In this document: piece by piece, positions 7,761-15,630 of the stretch | Position numbering within the stretch: the first letter of the stretch is position 1 | Layout: each line of letters starts with the position of its first letter | Assembly (NCBI RefSeq): GCF_000716715.1 | Contig: NZ_JNYJ01000082.1 | Coordinates: forward strand, 1 to 27,459 | Source: Dactylosporangium aurantiacum | GTDB lineage: Bacteria > Actinomycetota > Actinomycetes > Mycobacteriales > Micromonosporaceae | Direction: 5' to 3' | Length of the DNA stretch: 27,459 bases | Made by a program: the position numbers and the translations under genes | Notes under the pieces: generated by a model | The model's input: only the letters and a program-made list of their open reading frames with translations | Told to the model about the DNA's origin: nothing | Databases searched by the model: none

Positions 7761-7837
7761 ACCCCGGATGCCCGTGCGGCACCGCCGGCGACAGGGTGGA
7801 TCCGACAGATTTCCACCTATCGTTGGAGGTGTCCGCT

Positions 7838-8998
7838 TTGCGCGTACCCATTGCCGCCCTGGTCGCGGCCGCGCTCGTCATCGGACCGGCCACCGCGGCG
7901 GGGGCCGCCGCACCCGGCGGGGGCGGCCGGCACCGCTGCACCGCCCTGGCGGACGGGACCCCGCTGCGCGAGGCGCTGGAAGGGCTGCCCGACGAGGAGG
8001 CGTCCGGCGCGCTCGTGCTGGTCACCGACGCCGCCGGCTGCCGGCAGGGCACGGCCGGGGTGGCCGACGTGCGCACCGGGCGCACGGTGCCGATCGACGG
8101 CCGGTTCCGCATCGGCAGCATGACCAAGACGTTCACCGCCGTGGTCGCGCTGCAGCTGGCCGCCGAGGGGCGGCTGGACCTGGACCAGACCGTCCAGCAC
8201 TACCTGCCGGACCTGCTGCCGGCCGGCACCGCGCCGGTCACGGTGCGGCAGGTGCTCACGTACACCAGCGGCATCAACCACGTCGAGGTGCCGAACAAGC
8301 AGGCGGACTGGTTCCTCGCGCACCGCTATGACCACTGGGCGAAGGGCAGCCAGATCGACACGGCGAAGCCCCTGGCGTTCCCGCCCGGCACGAAGCAGCG
8401 GTACGGCAACGTCGACTACATCGTCGCGGGCCTGCTGATCGAGAAGGTCACCGGCCGCACCTGGGAGTCGCAGATCCAGCGGCGCATCATCGACCGGCTC
8501 GGCCTGCGCGGCACCACCGCGCCCGGCCGGGACGTGGAGGTGCGCGGCCCGCACGCGCACGGCTACGAGGCGACCGCGTCCGGCTGGGTCGACGTGACCC
8601 GCGCCGACACGTCACTGCAGTGGTCCGCCGCGTCGATCATCTCCACCGCGCCGGACCTGGACCGGTTCCTGGTGGCGCTGTTCAGCGGGCAGCTGGTGCC
8701 GCAGCCGCAGCTGGAGGAGATGTTCACGGTGCCGGCCGGGGTGCACCTGTACGACGGCAACGACGACCCCGCCGACGACGAGGACGCCGTCTACACCGCC
8801 GGGCTGACGAAGCTGGAGCTCGGCCCGGTGACGCTGTGGGGCAAGAGCGGCGACCGGCCGGGCTACAACAACGGCATGGCCGCGACCCGCGACCTGTCCG
8901 CGCGGCTGATCTTCTCGGTGAACACGCTGCACATGGGCGGCACCGAGCAGCCGCTGCGCTCGCAGCGGATCATCATGGCGGCCCTGCAGGAGCTGTGA
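7838..8998 (+). CDS. Secreted serine hydrolase, beta-lactamase/D-Ala-D-Ala carboxypeptidase family (S12)
   Basis: 386 residues from a TTG at 7838, chosen because GGAGG (7826-7830) is 7 nt upstream and the protein then opens with a clean signal peptide (MRVPIAALVAAALVIGPATA). An in-frame GTG at 7829 is the alternative. Active-site motifs are SMTK (S94, K97), the Tyr motif YGN (189-191) and KSG (336-338). The fold is that of class C beta-lactamases, DD-carboxypeptidases and related esterases. These act outside the membrane on peptidoglycan peptides, beta-lactams or esters. A resistance role cannot be concluded, since family members with many other functions are common in actinomycetes. Confidence 0.85.
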   Translation: MRVPIAALVAAALVIGPATAAGAAAPGGGGRHRCTALADGTPLREALEGLPDEEASGALVLVTDAAGCRQGTAGVADVRTGRTVPIDGRFRIGSMTKTFTAVVALQLAAEGRLDLDQTVQHYLPDLLPAGTAPVTVRQVLTYTSGINHVEVPNKQADWFLAHRYDHWAKGSQIDTAKPLAFPPGTKQRYGNVDYIVAGLLIEKVTGRTWESQIQRRIIDRLGLRGTTAPGRDVEVRGPHAHGYEATASGWVDVTRADTSLQWSAASIISTAPDLDRFLVALFSGQLVPQPQLEEMFTVPAGVHLYDGNDDPADDEDAVYTAGLTKLELGPVTLWGKSGDRPGYNNGMAATRDLSARLIFSVNTLHMGGTEQPLRSQRIIMAALQEL

Positions 8999-9241
8999 TC
9001 CACGGCGGCCCGCTTGCTTCACCTCTCCTCATACGACAGGTGTTGCACCGGCGTGACGTTCATGCCGCGCCCGCCGCTCGGCTCGATCCTGCGCGCCGTG
9101 GACCGCCGGCGCCCCCGGCGACGCCGGACAACCGCAGCACCGGCCACGACTACGGCACCGCCCACCGCGTCATGCACCGCATCACGCTGCGCGGCGACGT
9201 CCCGGTGGGCCCGACGGCCGGTTGAGGCGCACACTGGGCGG

Positions 9242-9520
9242 ATGGGCCCGCGCCTGCTCCCGCCGCTGCTCGCCGCCACGCTGATCACCGCCTCGCTCAC
9301 CGGGTGTTCGCTCAAGGAGCGGATCTGCCGCTCCGGCGAGCACCCGGTGAAGGCGGTCGGCAACGCCACCGGCCGCACGTGCGTCCGTGACGGCACCGAC
9401 CCGCCGGCCGGCTACGTGCGGTACCCGGCGGACAAGACCCCGACCCACGTCGGCGACGAGTGGGACCGGTACTGGAACGGCAAGGTCCTCGACGAGCACG
9501 GCAACGTGACGTCCGGCTGA
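9242..9520 (+). CDS. Small secreted lipoprotein (SCO0607-like)
   Basis: 92 residues. A signal sequence ends in the lipobox LTGC (C22). The mature part contains two more Cys (ICRSGEHPV and RTCVRDG) and a conserved-looking GYVRYPADKTPTHVGDEWDR. From memory this pattern matches the actinobacterial SCO0607-type lipoproteins; the function is unknown. There is no ribosome site. CACACT 6 nt upstream of the ATG could be a weak -10. The 243-bp gap before it (8999-9241) holds only low-confidence frames and no clear signal. Confidence 0.7.
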   Translation: MGPRLLPPLLAATLITASLTGCSLKERICRSGEHPVKAVGNATGRTCVRDGTDPPAGYVRYPADKTPTHVGDEWDRYWNGKVLDEHGNVTSG

Positions 9521-9525
9521 CTGGG

Positions 9526-9551
9526 GGAACCCGCGCGGCGACCGGTACCGT
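9526..9551 (+). promoter_or_regulatory. Promoter of the redoxin gene, leaderless start
   Basis: TACCGT (9546-9551) ends 6 nt before GTG 9558. GGAAC (9526-9530) is placed like the -35 of ECF-type sigma factors, 18 nt before CGT. Either a housekeeping leaderless promoter or an ECF promoter fits. The assignment is by eye. Confidence 0.35.
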
Positions 9552-9557
9552 GTGCCG

Positions 9558-9986
9558 GTGATACGCGTGTGGCGTCCGGCGCTGGTGTTCGTCCTGTGCG
9601 GTGCGGTCGTCGGCTGGCTGCGGGCCGCCGACGGCGACGTCAGCGGTGCCGTCGTCGTCGCGGTGGCCTTCCTGGCCCTCGCCGTCGTGTTCTCGCCGCT
9701 GATCTTCCCGCGGCACACGCCGGCGACGGTGGCGCAGGCGTCGGGGCGGCCGGTCGTCTACTGGCGGCCCGGCTGCCAGTACTGCCTGCGCCTGCGGCTG
9801 CGCCTGCTCGGCCGGGCCCGGCACGCGGCGTGGGTGAACATCTGGCGCGATCCCGAGGGTGCCGCGGCGGTGCGCGCGGTCGCCGCCGGCAACGAGACCG
9901 TCCCGACCGTCTTCGCCGGCGGCGAGGTCCGGGTCAACCCGGCGCCGCAGTGGGTGCGGGCCCAGCTGTCCGCGGTGCGCGCGTAG
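9558..9986 (+). CDS. Membrane-anchored glutaredoxin/mycoredoxin-like protein
   Basis: 142 residues from the GTG at 9558, preferred because TACCGT lies 6 nt before it; the GTG at 9552 is the alternative. Two hydrophobic spans (PALVFVLCGAVVGWL and GAVVVAVAFLALAVVFSPLI, together residues 7-50) precede a thioredoxin-fold domain with active site CQYC (C73, C76) and the cis-proline loop ETVPTVF (P116). The GGEVRVNP turn also fits. In actinomycetes such domains reduce mycothiol-mixed disulfides. The membrane anchor suggests work on membrane-proximal substrates. It precedes the unknown 9996 gene closely. Confidence 0.8.
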   Translation: MIRVWRPALVFVLCGAVVGWLRAADGDVSGAVVVAVAFLALAVVFSPLIFPRHTPATVAQASGRPVVYWRPGCQYCLRLRLRLLGRARHAAWVNIWRDPEGAAAVRAVAAGNETVPTVFAGGEVRVNPAPQWVRAQLSAVRA

Positions 9987-9989
9987 GAC
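9984..9989 (+). promoter_or_regulatory. -10-like TAGGAC before a leaderless start
   Basis: TAGGAC ends 6 nt before GTG 9996 and again uses the stop codon TAG of the upstream gene. The last base differs from TANNNT, so this is weaker than the other cases in the window. Confidence 0.25.
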
Positions 9990-9995
9990 GCCGGG

Positions 9996-10694
9996 GTGGG
10001 CTTCGACCTCGGCGTCGGGCTGTTCCTGTGCGATGACACCGGGTGGCCGCTGCCGCAGCGGCGGCGGTTCCTCGACGACCTCGACGCGCGGCTGCGCCGG
10101 CTCGGGCTGCCCCCGCACCGGGAGCCGGCGTCGGTCGCCGACATCGACCCGCCGCTGCCGCCGGGGACCGACCCGTGCCTGCTCGGCGCCTCGATGGGCG
10201 CCTACTCGTCGCACGCCCGGCGGGCCGACCGGCTCGACTGGCTGGCCCGGCACGTCGCGGTCCGCGGCACCGCGCCGGACCTGGAGCCGCCGTACGGGCC
10301 GGCGCTGTACCGGGCGTACGACGCGCTGACCGACCGGGGCGCGGCGTTCGACCACCTGCTCGCGGCGTGCGGCCAGGACGTGGTGATCCTGCCGCGGCCG
10401 CTGGATCTGGTCCTCGCCGACCGGGACGGCCTGCTCGTCTCGGCGCACCGGCTGCGGGCCGAGGCGGTGGCGCTGGGGTACGTGCTGCGCGCCGGCGACC
10501 CCGCGGCCGGCGACTCCCCCGTCGTGGACTGGACCACCGGGGCGCCCGTGACCGACCGGTCGTTCGAAGGGCTCACCGCCCGCATCGACGACGACGCGGA
10601 CCAGCTCTGGGCCGAGGAGGCCGACCTGTGCCGGCGGCTGCTGCGCGGCGCCGCCGACGTCCTGCGCACGGGCGCGCTCGGCCTGACCAGCTGA
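9996..10694 (+). CDS. Protein of unknown function
   Basis: 232 residues from the GTG at 9996, without a ribosome site. It is soluble, with no signal peptide or membrane span. Notable segments are MGFDLGVGLFLCDDTGWPLPQ at the start, a GASMGAYSSHARRADRLDWL stretch in the first third and an acidic DDDADQLWAEEADLC helix near the end. I do not recognise a family. Codon use is the same as its neighbours. It ends convergently with the ROK gene, with a hairpin spanning both stop codons. Confidence 0.65.
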   Translation: MGFDLGVGLFLCDDTGWPLPQRRRFLDDLDARLRRLGLPPHREPASVADIDPPLPPGTDPCLLGASMGAYSSHARRADRLDWLARHVAVRGTAPDLEPPYGPALYRAYDALTDRGAAFDHLLAACGQDVVILPRPLDLVLADRDGLLVSAHRLRAEAVALGYVLRAGDPAAGDSPVVDWTTGAPVTDRSFEGLTARIDDDADQLWAEEADLCRRLLRGAADVLRTGALGLTS

Positions 10695-10723
10695 GCCCGG
10701 CGGCACCCGACGGTCCGGCTCAG
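10691..10723. terminator. Bidirectional hairpin between convergent genes
   Basis: CTGAGCC (10691-10697) pairs with GGCTCAG (10717-10723). The stem can extend by two pairs past a one-base bulge. It covers both stop codons of the convergent genes ending at 10694 (+) and 10720 (-). No U-tract follows, as is usual in actinomycetes. Confidence 0.5.
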
Positions 10724-11925
10724 TGGTAGCCGGCGAGCAGCGGGGCCTGGCGGTAGAGAACGGCGATCGCGCCGAGCGCGCCGTCCTCGTCGCCGAGGCG
10801 GGCGGCGCGGACGACCCGGTCGCCACCGCCCGCGACGCGGGCGCCGGCCCGCTCGGCGACGGTCGCGGCGATCCGGTCGACGACGCCGGGCCAGCACCGG
10901 GTGAGCCGGCCGCCGACCACGATCCTGGCCGGGTCGAGCACGAGCGCGGCGGCGGCGAGGACCTGGCCGACGGCGACGGCGGCCTCGTCGAGCACCGCGG
11001 CGGCGACCGGGTCGCCGCGGCGCAGCGCCGCCTCGAGGTCGTCGGCGGTGCGCACGGCCAGGCCGCGCCGGCGGCAGGTGCGCAGCACGGCGGGCACCGA
11101 GGCGACGGTCTCCAGGCAGCCCCGGCGGCCGCAGCGGCACGGGTCCGGCCCGCCGACCGGCCCGCCGACCGGTTCACCCCGGCCGCCGACCGGACCTCCT
11201 GCCGGACCGCCGACCGGGAGGACGGCCGGGACGTGGCCGAACTCGCCGGCGACGCCGTGGCCGCCGGTGACGAGCCGCCCGCCGACCACCAGCCCGCCGT
11301 CGATGCCGTCGGCGAGCCGGATGTAGAGCACGTCGTGCAGCTCGGGGACGTCCGTGACCGCCTCGGCGAGCGCGGCGAACCTGGTGCTGCCGTCGGCGAT
11401 CACCGGCGCCCCGAACCGCTCCCGGAACGCCTCGGCGACCGCGGGCTCGACCGGCCGCGGACCGGCGACGCCGACGCCGACGCCCTGCAGCGCGCGGAAG
11501 CTGATCCCTGAGCGGGCGCCGACGTCGTCGATCAGGTCGAAGGCGACCGCGACCCGCTCGGGCCAGCCGGTGCCGGGCCCGTACGCCGCGTGGCCGGTCG
11601 CGATCACCTCGTGGGCGGCGTCGGCGACGGCGACGCGGACCCGGCGGCGGCCGAGGTCGACGCCGAGGAACCGCCCCGAGGACGGATCCAGCGTCAGCAG
11701 CTCCGCCGGGCGGCCGCTGCCGGCGCGCAGGCCCGCGTCGGTGTCGATGACCACGACGGCGCCGCGCGACAGCAGGTCGCCGGCGATCTCCGACAGCGTG
11801 GTGCGGGACAGCCCGACCTTCGCCGCGATCTGCCCCCGGCTGAGGGCGCCGTGCTCCCGCAGGACACGCAGGACGCGCTCCTCGTGTGTGCGCCTGACCA
11901 GTGCGTGTACACCCTCGACGGACAC
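10720..11925 (-). CDS. ROK-family transcriptional regulator
   Basis: 401 residues from GTG 11925, supported by CCGGAG 8 nt upstream. A longer frame from 11958 would run through the operator-like sequence. The N-terminal winged helix (about 14-60) has RVLREHGALSRGQIAAKVGLS. The sugar-kinase-like ROK domain follows, with FLGVDLGRRRVRVAVAD, a degenerate ADGSTRFAALAE, and the zinc motif CRCGRRGCLE (C263, C265, C270). Such proteins repress sugar-use or amino-sugar genes and release DNA on binding a sugar. Just before the zinc motif there is a Gly/Pro/Val-rich insert (PVGGPAGGPVGG type, DNA about 11148-11225), which is unusual for the family. No sugar genes adjoin it, so its target may be itself or the divergent sigma gene. 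Confidence 0.85.
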   Translation of the reverse strand: MSVEGVHALVRRTHEERVLRVLREHGALSRGQIAAKVGLSRTTLSEIAGDLLSRGAVVVIDTDAGLRAGSGRPAELLTLDPSSGRFLGVDLGRRRVRVAVADAAHEVIATGHAAYGPGTGWPERVAVAFDLIDDVGARSGISFRALQGVGVGVAGPRPVEPAVAEAFRERFGAPVIADGSTRFAALAEAVTDVPELHDVLYIRLADGIDGGLVVGGRLVTGGHGVAGEFGHVPAVLPVGGPAGGPVGGRGEPVGGPVGGPDPCRCGRRGCLETVASVPAVLRTCRRRGLAVRTADDLEAALRRGDPVAAAVLDEAAVAVGQVLAAAALVLDPARIVVGGRLTRCWPGVVDRIAATVAERAGARVAGGGDRVVRAARLGDEDGALGAIAVLYRQAPLLAGYH

Positions 11926-11943
11926 GGCACCCACTCCGGCAGC

Positions 11944-11961
11944 ATTGTCTATTAACACAAT
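11944..11961. promoter_or_regulatory. Candidate ROK operator
   Basis: ATTGTCTATTAACACAAT is an inverted repeat with 5-bp arms ATTGT/ACAAT and an AT-rich centre, 19 bp upstream of the ROK start. GATACATGATATC (about 11966-11978), another short inverted repeat, follows. This AT-rich patch stands out in the GC-rich window and lies in the divergent gap to the sigma gene. Confidence 0.45.
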
Positions 11962-11988
11962 GGGAGATACATGATATCAGTGCCGCTC

Positions 11989-11994
11989 TAGACT
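11989..11994 (+). promoter_or_regulatory. -10 box TAGACT of a leaderless ECF sigma gene
   Basis: TAGACT ends 7 nt before GTG 12002, with no Shine-Dalgarno sequence. GATACA (11966-11971), 17 nt upstream, could serve as -35 and overlaps the second inverted repeat of the divergent region. Confidence 0.5.
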
Positions 11995-12001
11995 CGGTCG
12001 C

Positions 12002-12853
12002 GTGACGTTCGAGGCCCTCGCCGAGCCGCTGCGCGGCGAGCTGCTCGCGCACTGCTACCGGATGCTGGGGTCACTGCACGACGCCGAGGACGCGGTGCAG
12101 GAGACGTTCCTGCGGGGCTGGAAGGCGTTCCCTGACCTCGAGGACCGGGCCGGGGTGCGGCCGTGGCTGTTCCGGATCGCCACCAACCGCTGCCTCACCG
12201 CGCTGCGCCGCCGGGGCCGCCGCGAGCTGCCCACGGACGCCGGCGGGGAGCCGCTGTGGTTGCAGCCGTGGCCCGACGCCCTCACCGGGATCACGGTCGA
12301 GCTCGCGTTCGTCGCCGCCCTGCAGCACCTGCCGCCGCGCCCGCGGGCGGCGATCCTGCTGCGCGAGGTCCTCGGCTTCTCCGCCGCCGAGACCGCCGGG
12401 CTGCTCGGCACGACCGTCGCCGCGGTCAACAGCGCCGTGCAGCGGGCCAGGAAGGCCCTGCCGGCCGCCGCCCCCACCGCCACCGACCCCGCGACGCTCC
12501 GGGTCGCCGGCGCCTACCGGGCCGCCTGGGAGTCGGGCGACGTCGACGCGATCGCCGGCATGCTGGCCCGGGACGCGAAGTACTCGATGCCGCCGCTGCC
12601 CGAGGTGTACCGCGGCGCCCCGGCCATCCGGGCGTTCCTGCTGGACGGCCCCGCCCGGCACCGGTGGCGGTTCCTGCCCACCAGGGCGAACGGGCGGCCG
12701 GCGTTCGGCACGTACCTGCTGCGCGACCGCTACGAGGCGGCCAGCATCGACCTGGTGACGGTGCGTGGGTCGCGGGTCACGGAGGTGGTGTCGTTCCTCG
12801 GCCCGGCGCTGTTCCCCGCGTTCGGTCTGCCCGAATCGCTCGATCCGCGATGA
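12002..12853 (+). CDS. ECF sigma factor with SnoaL-like C-terminal domain
   Basis: 283 residues. Region 2 is visible as [20 protein letters not shown] and [11 protein letters not shown]. Region 4 is visible as [20 protein letters not shown] followed by the helix-turn-helix [20 protein letters not shown]. From about residue 165, [19 protein letters not shown] to the end is a SnoaL/NTF2-like domain. ECF factors of this type have no separate anti-sigma protein and are thought to be controlled by the C-terminal domain. The length suits the SigX5-like group (TIGR02960). The downstream SDR gene is probably cotranscribed. Confidence 0.85.
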   Translation: MTFEALAEPLRGELLAHCYRMLGSLHDAEDAVQETFLRGWKAFPDLEDRAGVRPWLFRIATNRCLTALRRRGRRELPTDAGGEPLWLQPWPDALTGITVELAFVAALQHLPPRPRAAILLREVLGFSAAETAGLLGTTVAAVNSAVQRARKALPAAAPTATDPATLRVAGAYRAAWESGDVDAIAGMLARDAKYSMPPLPEVYRGAPAIRAFLLDGPARHRWRFLPTRANGRPAFGTYLLRDRYEAASIDLVTVRGSRVTEVVSFLGPALFPAFGLPESLDPR

Positions 12854-12912
12854 GTCGCGCCTCCGCCGGGGGTTGTACCGGTGACAGGCACTCCGAAGCG
12901 GAAGGAACCATC

Positions 12913-13668
12913 ATGTTGCTGGCAGGCAAGCACGCGATCATCTACGGGGGCGGCGGCGCGGTCGGCGGCGCCATCGCGCGGGCGTACGGCCGGGCGGGCG
13001 CCCGGGTGTTCCTCGCCGGCCGTACCCTCGCCGCCCTGGACGCGGTCGCGACGGACATCCGCGCGGCCGGCGGGCACGCGGACACCGCCGCCGTCGACGC
13101 GCTCGACGAGCCCGCCGTCGAGGCGCACGCGGCCGCCGTCGTCGCCGCGGCCGGCCGTGTCGACGTGGCCGTCAACGTCATCGCCGACGCCGACGTGCAG
13201 GGCACCCCGATGCTCGACATGACGGTCGAGGACTACCTGGCGCCGGTCGTGCAGTCGGTACGGTCGAAGTTCATCACCTCCCGCGCCACCGCCCGGCACA
13301 TGGCCCGCACCGGCGGCGGGGTGCTGCTGTTCTTCGGCGGCTCCGGCCACCCGCCGCGCGAGCTGTACCTGGGTGGCCTGCAGACCGCGTTCGAGGCCGT
13401 CGAGCACATGCGCCGCCAGTTGGCCACGGAGCTGGCCCCGCACGGTGTGCGCGTGCTGACGCTGCGCACCGGCGGCGTGCCCGACGCCATCCCCACGGGC
13501 GTCCCGGGTCGCGCCGCGATCGAGGCCGCCATCACCGGCCAGACCCTGCTCGGCCGGGCCGCGACCCTCGCCGACGTCGGTGACCTGGCCGTGTTCGCCG
13601 CCTCCGACCTGGCCCGCACGATGACCGGCACCGCCCTGAACATGACCTGCGGCGCGACGCTCGACTGA
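12913..13668 (+). CDS. Short-chain dehydrogenase/reductase-like protein lacking the catalytic lysine
   Basis: 251 residues from ATG 12913, with AAGGAA 5-6 nt upstream. An in-frame ATG at 12850 that overlaps the sigma stop would add 21 residues without a good ribosome site. The Rossmann motif is YGGGGAVGGAIARAYG (11-26), with VFLAGRT after strand two. At the active site, Y152 is followed by LGGL, so the YxxxK lysine is replaced by Leu (156). The usual NNAG is NVIA. A conserved LRTGGVPDA region follows. Related actinobacterial SDR-like proteins also lack this lysine and may bind nucleotide without classical catalysis. Pairing with the ECF factor suggests regulation by it, or shared induction. 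Confidence 0.8.
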   Translation: MLLAGKHAIIYGGGGAVGGAIARAYGRAGARVFLAGRTLAALDAVATDIRAAGGHADTAAVDALDEPAVEAHAAAVVAAAGRVDVAVNVIADADVQGTPMLDMTVEDYLAPVVQSVRSKFITSRATARHMARTGGGVLLFFGGSGHPPRELYLGGLQTAFEAVEHMRRQLATELAPHGVRVLTLRTGGVPDAIPTGVPGRAAIEAAITGQTLLGRAATLADVGDLAVFAASDLARTMTGTALNMTCGATLD

Positions 13669-13686
13669 GCCGCGGCGGCGGCGCTG

Positions 13687-13692
13687 TACCGT
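13687..13692 (+). promoter_or_regulatory. -10 box TACCGT of a leaderless gene
   Basis: TACCGT ends 7 nt before GTG 13700, with no ribosome site. The same hexamer and spacing class is found before the redoxin gene. Confidence 0.4.
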
Positions 13693-13699
13693 CACCCCG

Positions 13700-14515
13700 G
13701 TGCGGATCGTGTTGCTCGTCCTGGCCGGAATGCTCGGCGCAGTGATCGGCACCGCGGGCGGGATCACGTCGCTCGTCACGTACCCGGCGCTGCTGGCCGC
13801 CGGGTTGACCCCGCTGCAGTCCAACGTCGCCAACACGGTCGCCCTGATCAGCGGCGCGGTGGCGTCGTCGGCGGCGTCCCGGCCGGAGCTGCGGGTGCAC
13901 CGGCGGCGGTTGCCGTGGTGGGCGGCGGCCGCGGCGGTCGGCGGCACCGCCGGGGCGGTCCTGCTGCTGGTCACGCCGCCGGGGGTGTTCGCCTGGATCG
14001 TGCCGTTCCTGATCGCGTTCGCCGCGGTCCTGGTGCTGGTCCGCCCGTCGGTCGAGCGGCCCGCGGCCGGGGCGCCCACCCGGGCCGCCGCCGCGGTCCC
14101 GTCCGCCGCCGCGGGCACGGCGGCGGCCGGGCCGGGCGGCCGGCGGGCCGGCTGGCTGCGGGTCGTCGCGGCGGCCGCGCTCTTCGCGGTGTTCGTCTAC
14201 AGCGGCTACTTCGGCGCCGGTGCGGGCATCCTCACCCTGGCAATCGTGCTGCTGGTGGTGGAGCCGCACCTGGTGCGGGCCAACGCGCTCAAGAACGCCC
14301 TCACCGCGTGCGCCGACGTGGTGCCCGCGGTGATGTTCGCGGTCGTCGCCGACGTCGTCTGGTGGGCGGTCGTCCCCCTCGCGGTCGGCTCGGGGATCGG
14401 CGGCGCGCTCGGGCCCGCCGTCACCCGCCGCCTCGACCCGCGGGTGCTGCGGGCCGCGGTGGCGGCGATGGGGTTCGGCCTGGCCGCCTGGCTGCTGGTC
14501 CGCGCGGCCGGCTAG
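13700..14515 (+). CDS. TauE/SafE (TSUP) family membrane permease
   Basis: 271 residues. The N-terminal half has LVLAGMLGAVIGTAGGITSL and the family pattern GLTPLQSNVANTVALISGAV. The C-terminal half repeats it as YFGAGAGILTLAIVLLV and RANALKNALTACADVVPAVM. Seven to eight hydrophobic spans are separated by a variable Ala/Pro linker (about 113-150). TSUP proteins move sulfite, sulfonates or related organic anions. It lies tail-to-tail with the flavin monooxygenase operon (the stop codons share CTAG at 14512-14515). That is suggestive, because desulfonation releases sulfite, but it is on the other strand and has its own promoter. Confidence 0.8.
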   Translation: MRIVLLVLAGMLGAVIGTAGGITSLVTYPALLAAGLTPLQSNVANTVALISGAVASSAASRPELRVHRRRLPWWAAAAAVGGTAGAVLLLVTPPGVFAWIVPFLIAFAAVLVLVRPSVERPAAGAPTRAAAAVPSAAAGTAAAGPGGRRAGWLRVVAAAALFAVFVYSGYFGAGAGILTLAIVLLVVEPHLVRANALKNALTACADVVPAVMFAVVADVVWWAVVPLAVGSGIGGALGPAVTRRLDPRVLRAAVAAMGFGLAAWLLVRAAG

Positions 14516-15630
14516 ACCGGCCACTCCCCGGCGAGCAGCTCGAAGGAGCGCACCCGGTCGGCGTGGTCGTGGGTGATGGTGGTGACGAGCAGCTCGTCGG
14601 CGCCGGTGGCCCGTTGCAGCGTGCGCAGCTGGGCGGCGACGGTGGCCGGGTCGCCGACGAACTGGGTGTCGAGGCGGTCCTGGACGAGGGCCTGGTCCTC
14701 GTCGGTCCAGGGGGCCGCCGCGGCCTCGGCCGGCGTGGGGAAGGGGATCGCCCCGGCGCCGGTACGGATGCTGCGGACCCAGTGCCGGTAGGGCGAGGCG
14801 AGGTGCCGGGCGGTGGCCGTGTCCGGGGCGACGACCACGTCGGCGGAGACGAGGACGTACGGGCGGTCCAGGACCTCCGAGGGGCGGAACGCGGCCCGGT
14901 ACGCCTCGACGGCCTCCAGGACGCTCGCCGGCGCGACGTGGTAGTTGGCCGCGAACGGCAGCCCCCGCTCCCCCGCGACGGTCGCGCTCTGCCCGGCGCT
15001 GGAGCCGAGGATCCACAGCTCGACCTTCGCGCCCTCGCCGGGGGTGGCGTGGACGTCGAGCCCGTCGCGGGTGTACGTGCCGGCGATGAGGGCCCGGATG
15101 TCGTCGACGACGTCGGCGAAGTCGGGCGACCGCGCGCCGGGCTGCTGCAGCAGCCGCGCGAACAGCGCGAACCGCGGCTGCGCGGCGAGCCTGGAGAAGT
15201 CGAACGCGGGCGGGATGAGCAGCCCGTCGACGATCCGGGCCGGGGCCGGCGCAGGGGGCGGTGCGGCCAGCGCGGCGAGCGCCTCGGTGCGCCGCTGGCC
15301 GGAGCGGCCCAGGCCGAGGTCGAACCGGCCCGGGTACACCGCGTCGAGGAGCCCGAACTGCTCCACCACCGACAGGGCCGTCTGGTGGCCGACCTGCACC
15401 GCGCCGGAGCCGACCCGGATGCGGTCGGTCGCGGCGGCGATGAGGCCGATGAGCACGGCCGGCGCCGCGCTGGCCACGCCGGCCGCGAAGTGGTGCTCGG
15501 CGACCCAGTACCGCTGGTAGCCGAACGCCTCGGCGCGCCGCGCGAGGTCGATCGTGTTGCGCAGGGCGGCGCCCGCGTCGCTGCCCGAGCTGATCGGGGC
15601 GAGGTCCAGGACTGACAGGGGAACGGTCAT
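14512..15630 (-). CDS. LLM flavin-dependent oxidoreductase, MsnO8-like
   Basis: 372 residues. Typical luciferase-like motifs: LSVLDLAPISSGSDAGAALR at the N-terminus, YQRYWVAEHHFAAGVASAAP (39-58), IRVGSGAVQVGHQTALSVVE and YPGRFDLGLGRSG. These place it in the single-chain bacterial luciferase-like group 1/MsnO8 type. The class uses reduced FMN or F420 and oxygen; the cofactor is not decidable here. Its ATG overlaps the TGA of the upstream damaged LLM frame, and it is the last gene of the minus-strand operon. Confidence 0.85.
   Translation of the reverse strand: MTVPLSVLDLAPISSGSDAGAALRNTIDLARRAEAFGYQRYWVAEHHFAAGVASAAPAVLIGLIAAATDRIRVGSGAVQVGHQTALSVVEQFGLLDAVYPGRFDLGLGRSGQRRTEALAALAAPPPAPAPARIVDGLLIPPAFDFSRLAAQPRFALFARLLQQPGARSPDFADVVDDIRALIAGTYTRDGLDVHATPGEGAKVELWILGSSAGQSATVAGERGLPFAANYHVAPASVLEAVEAYRAAFRPSEVLDRPYVLVSADVVVAPDTATARHLASPYRHWVRSIRTGAGAIPFPTPAEAAAAPWTDEDQALVQDRLDTQFVGDPATVAAQLRTLQRATGADELLVTTITHDHADRVRSFELLAGEWPV

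Noticed and set aside
9014..9225. Short plus-strand frames in the gap before the small lipoprotein
   Set aside because: They have no ribosome site and no recognisable sequence, and two overlapping frames look equally poor.
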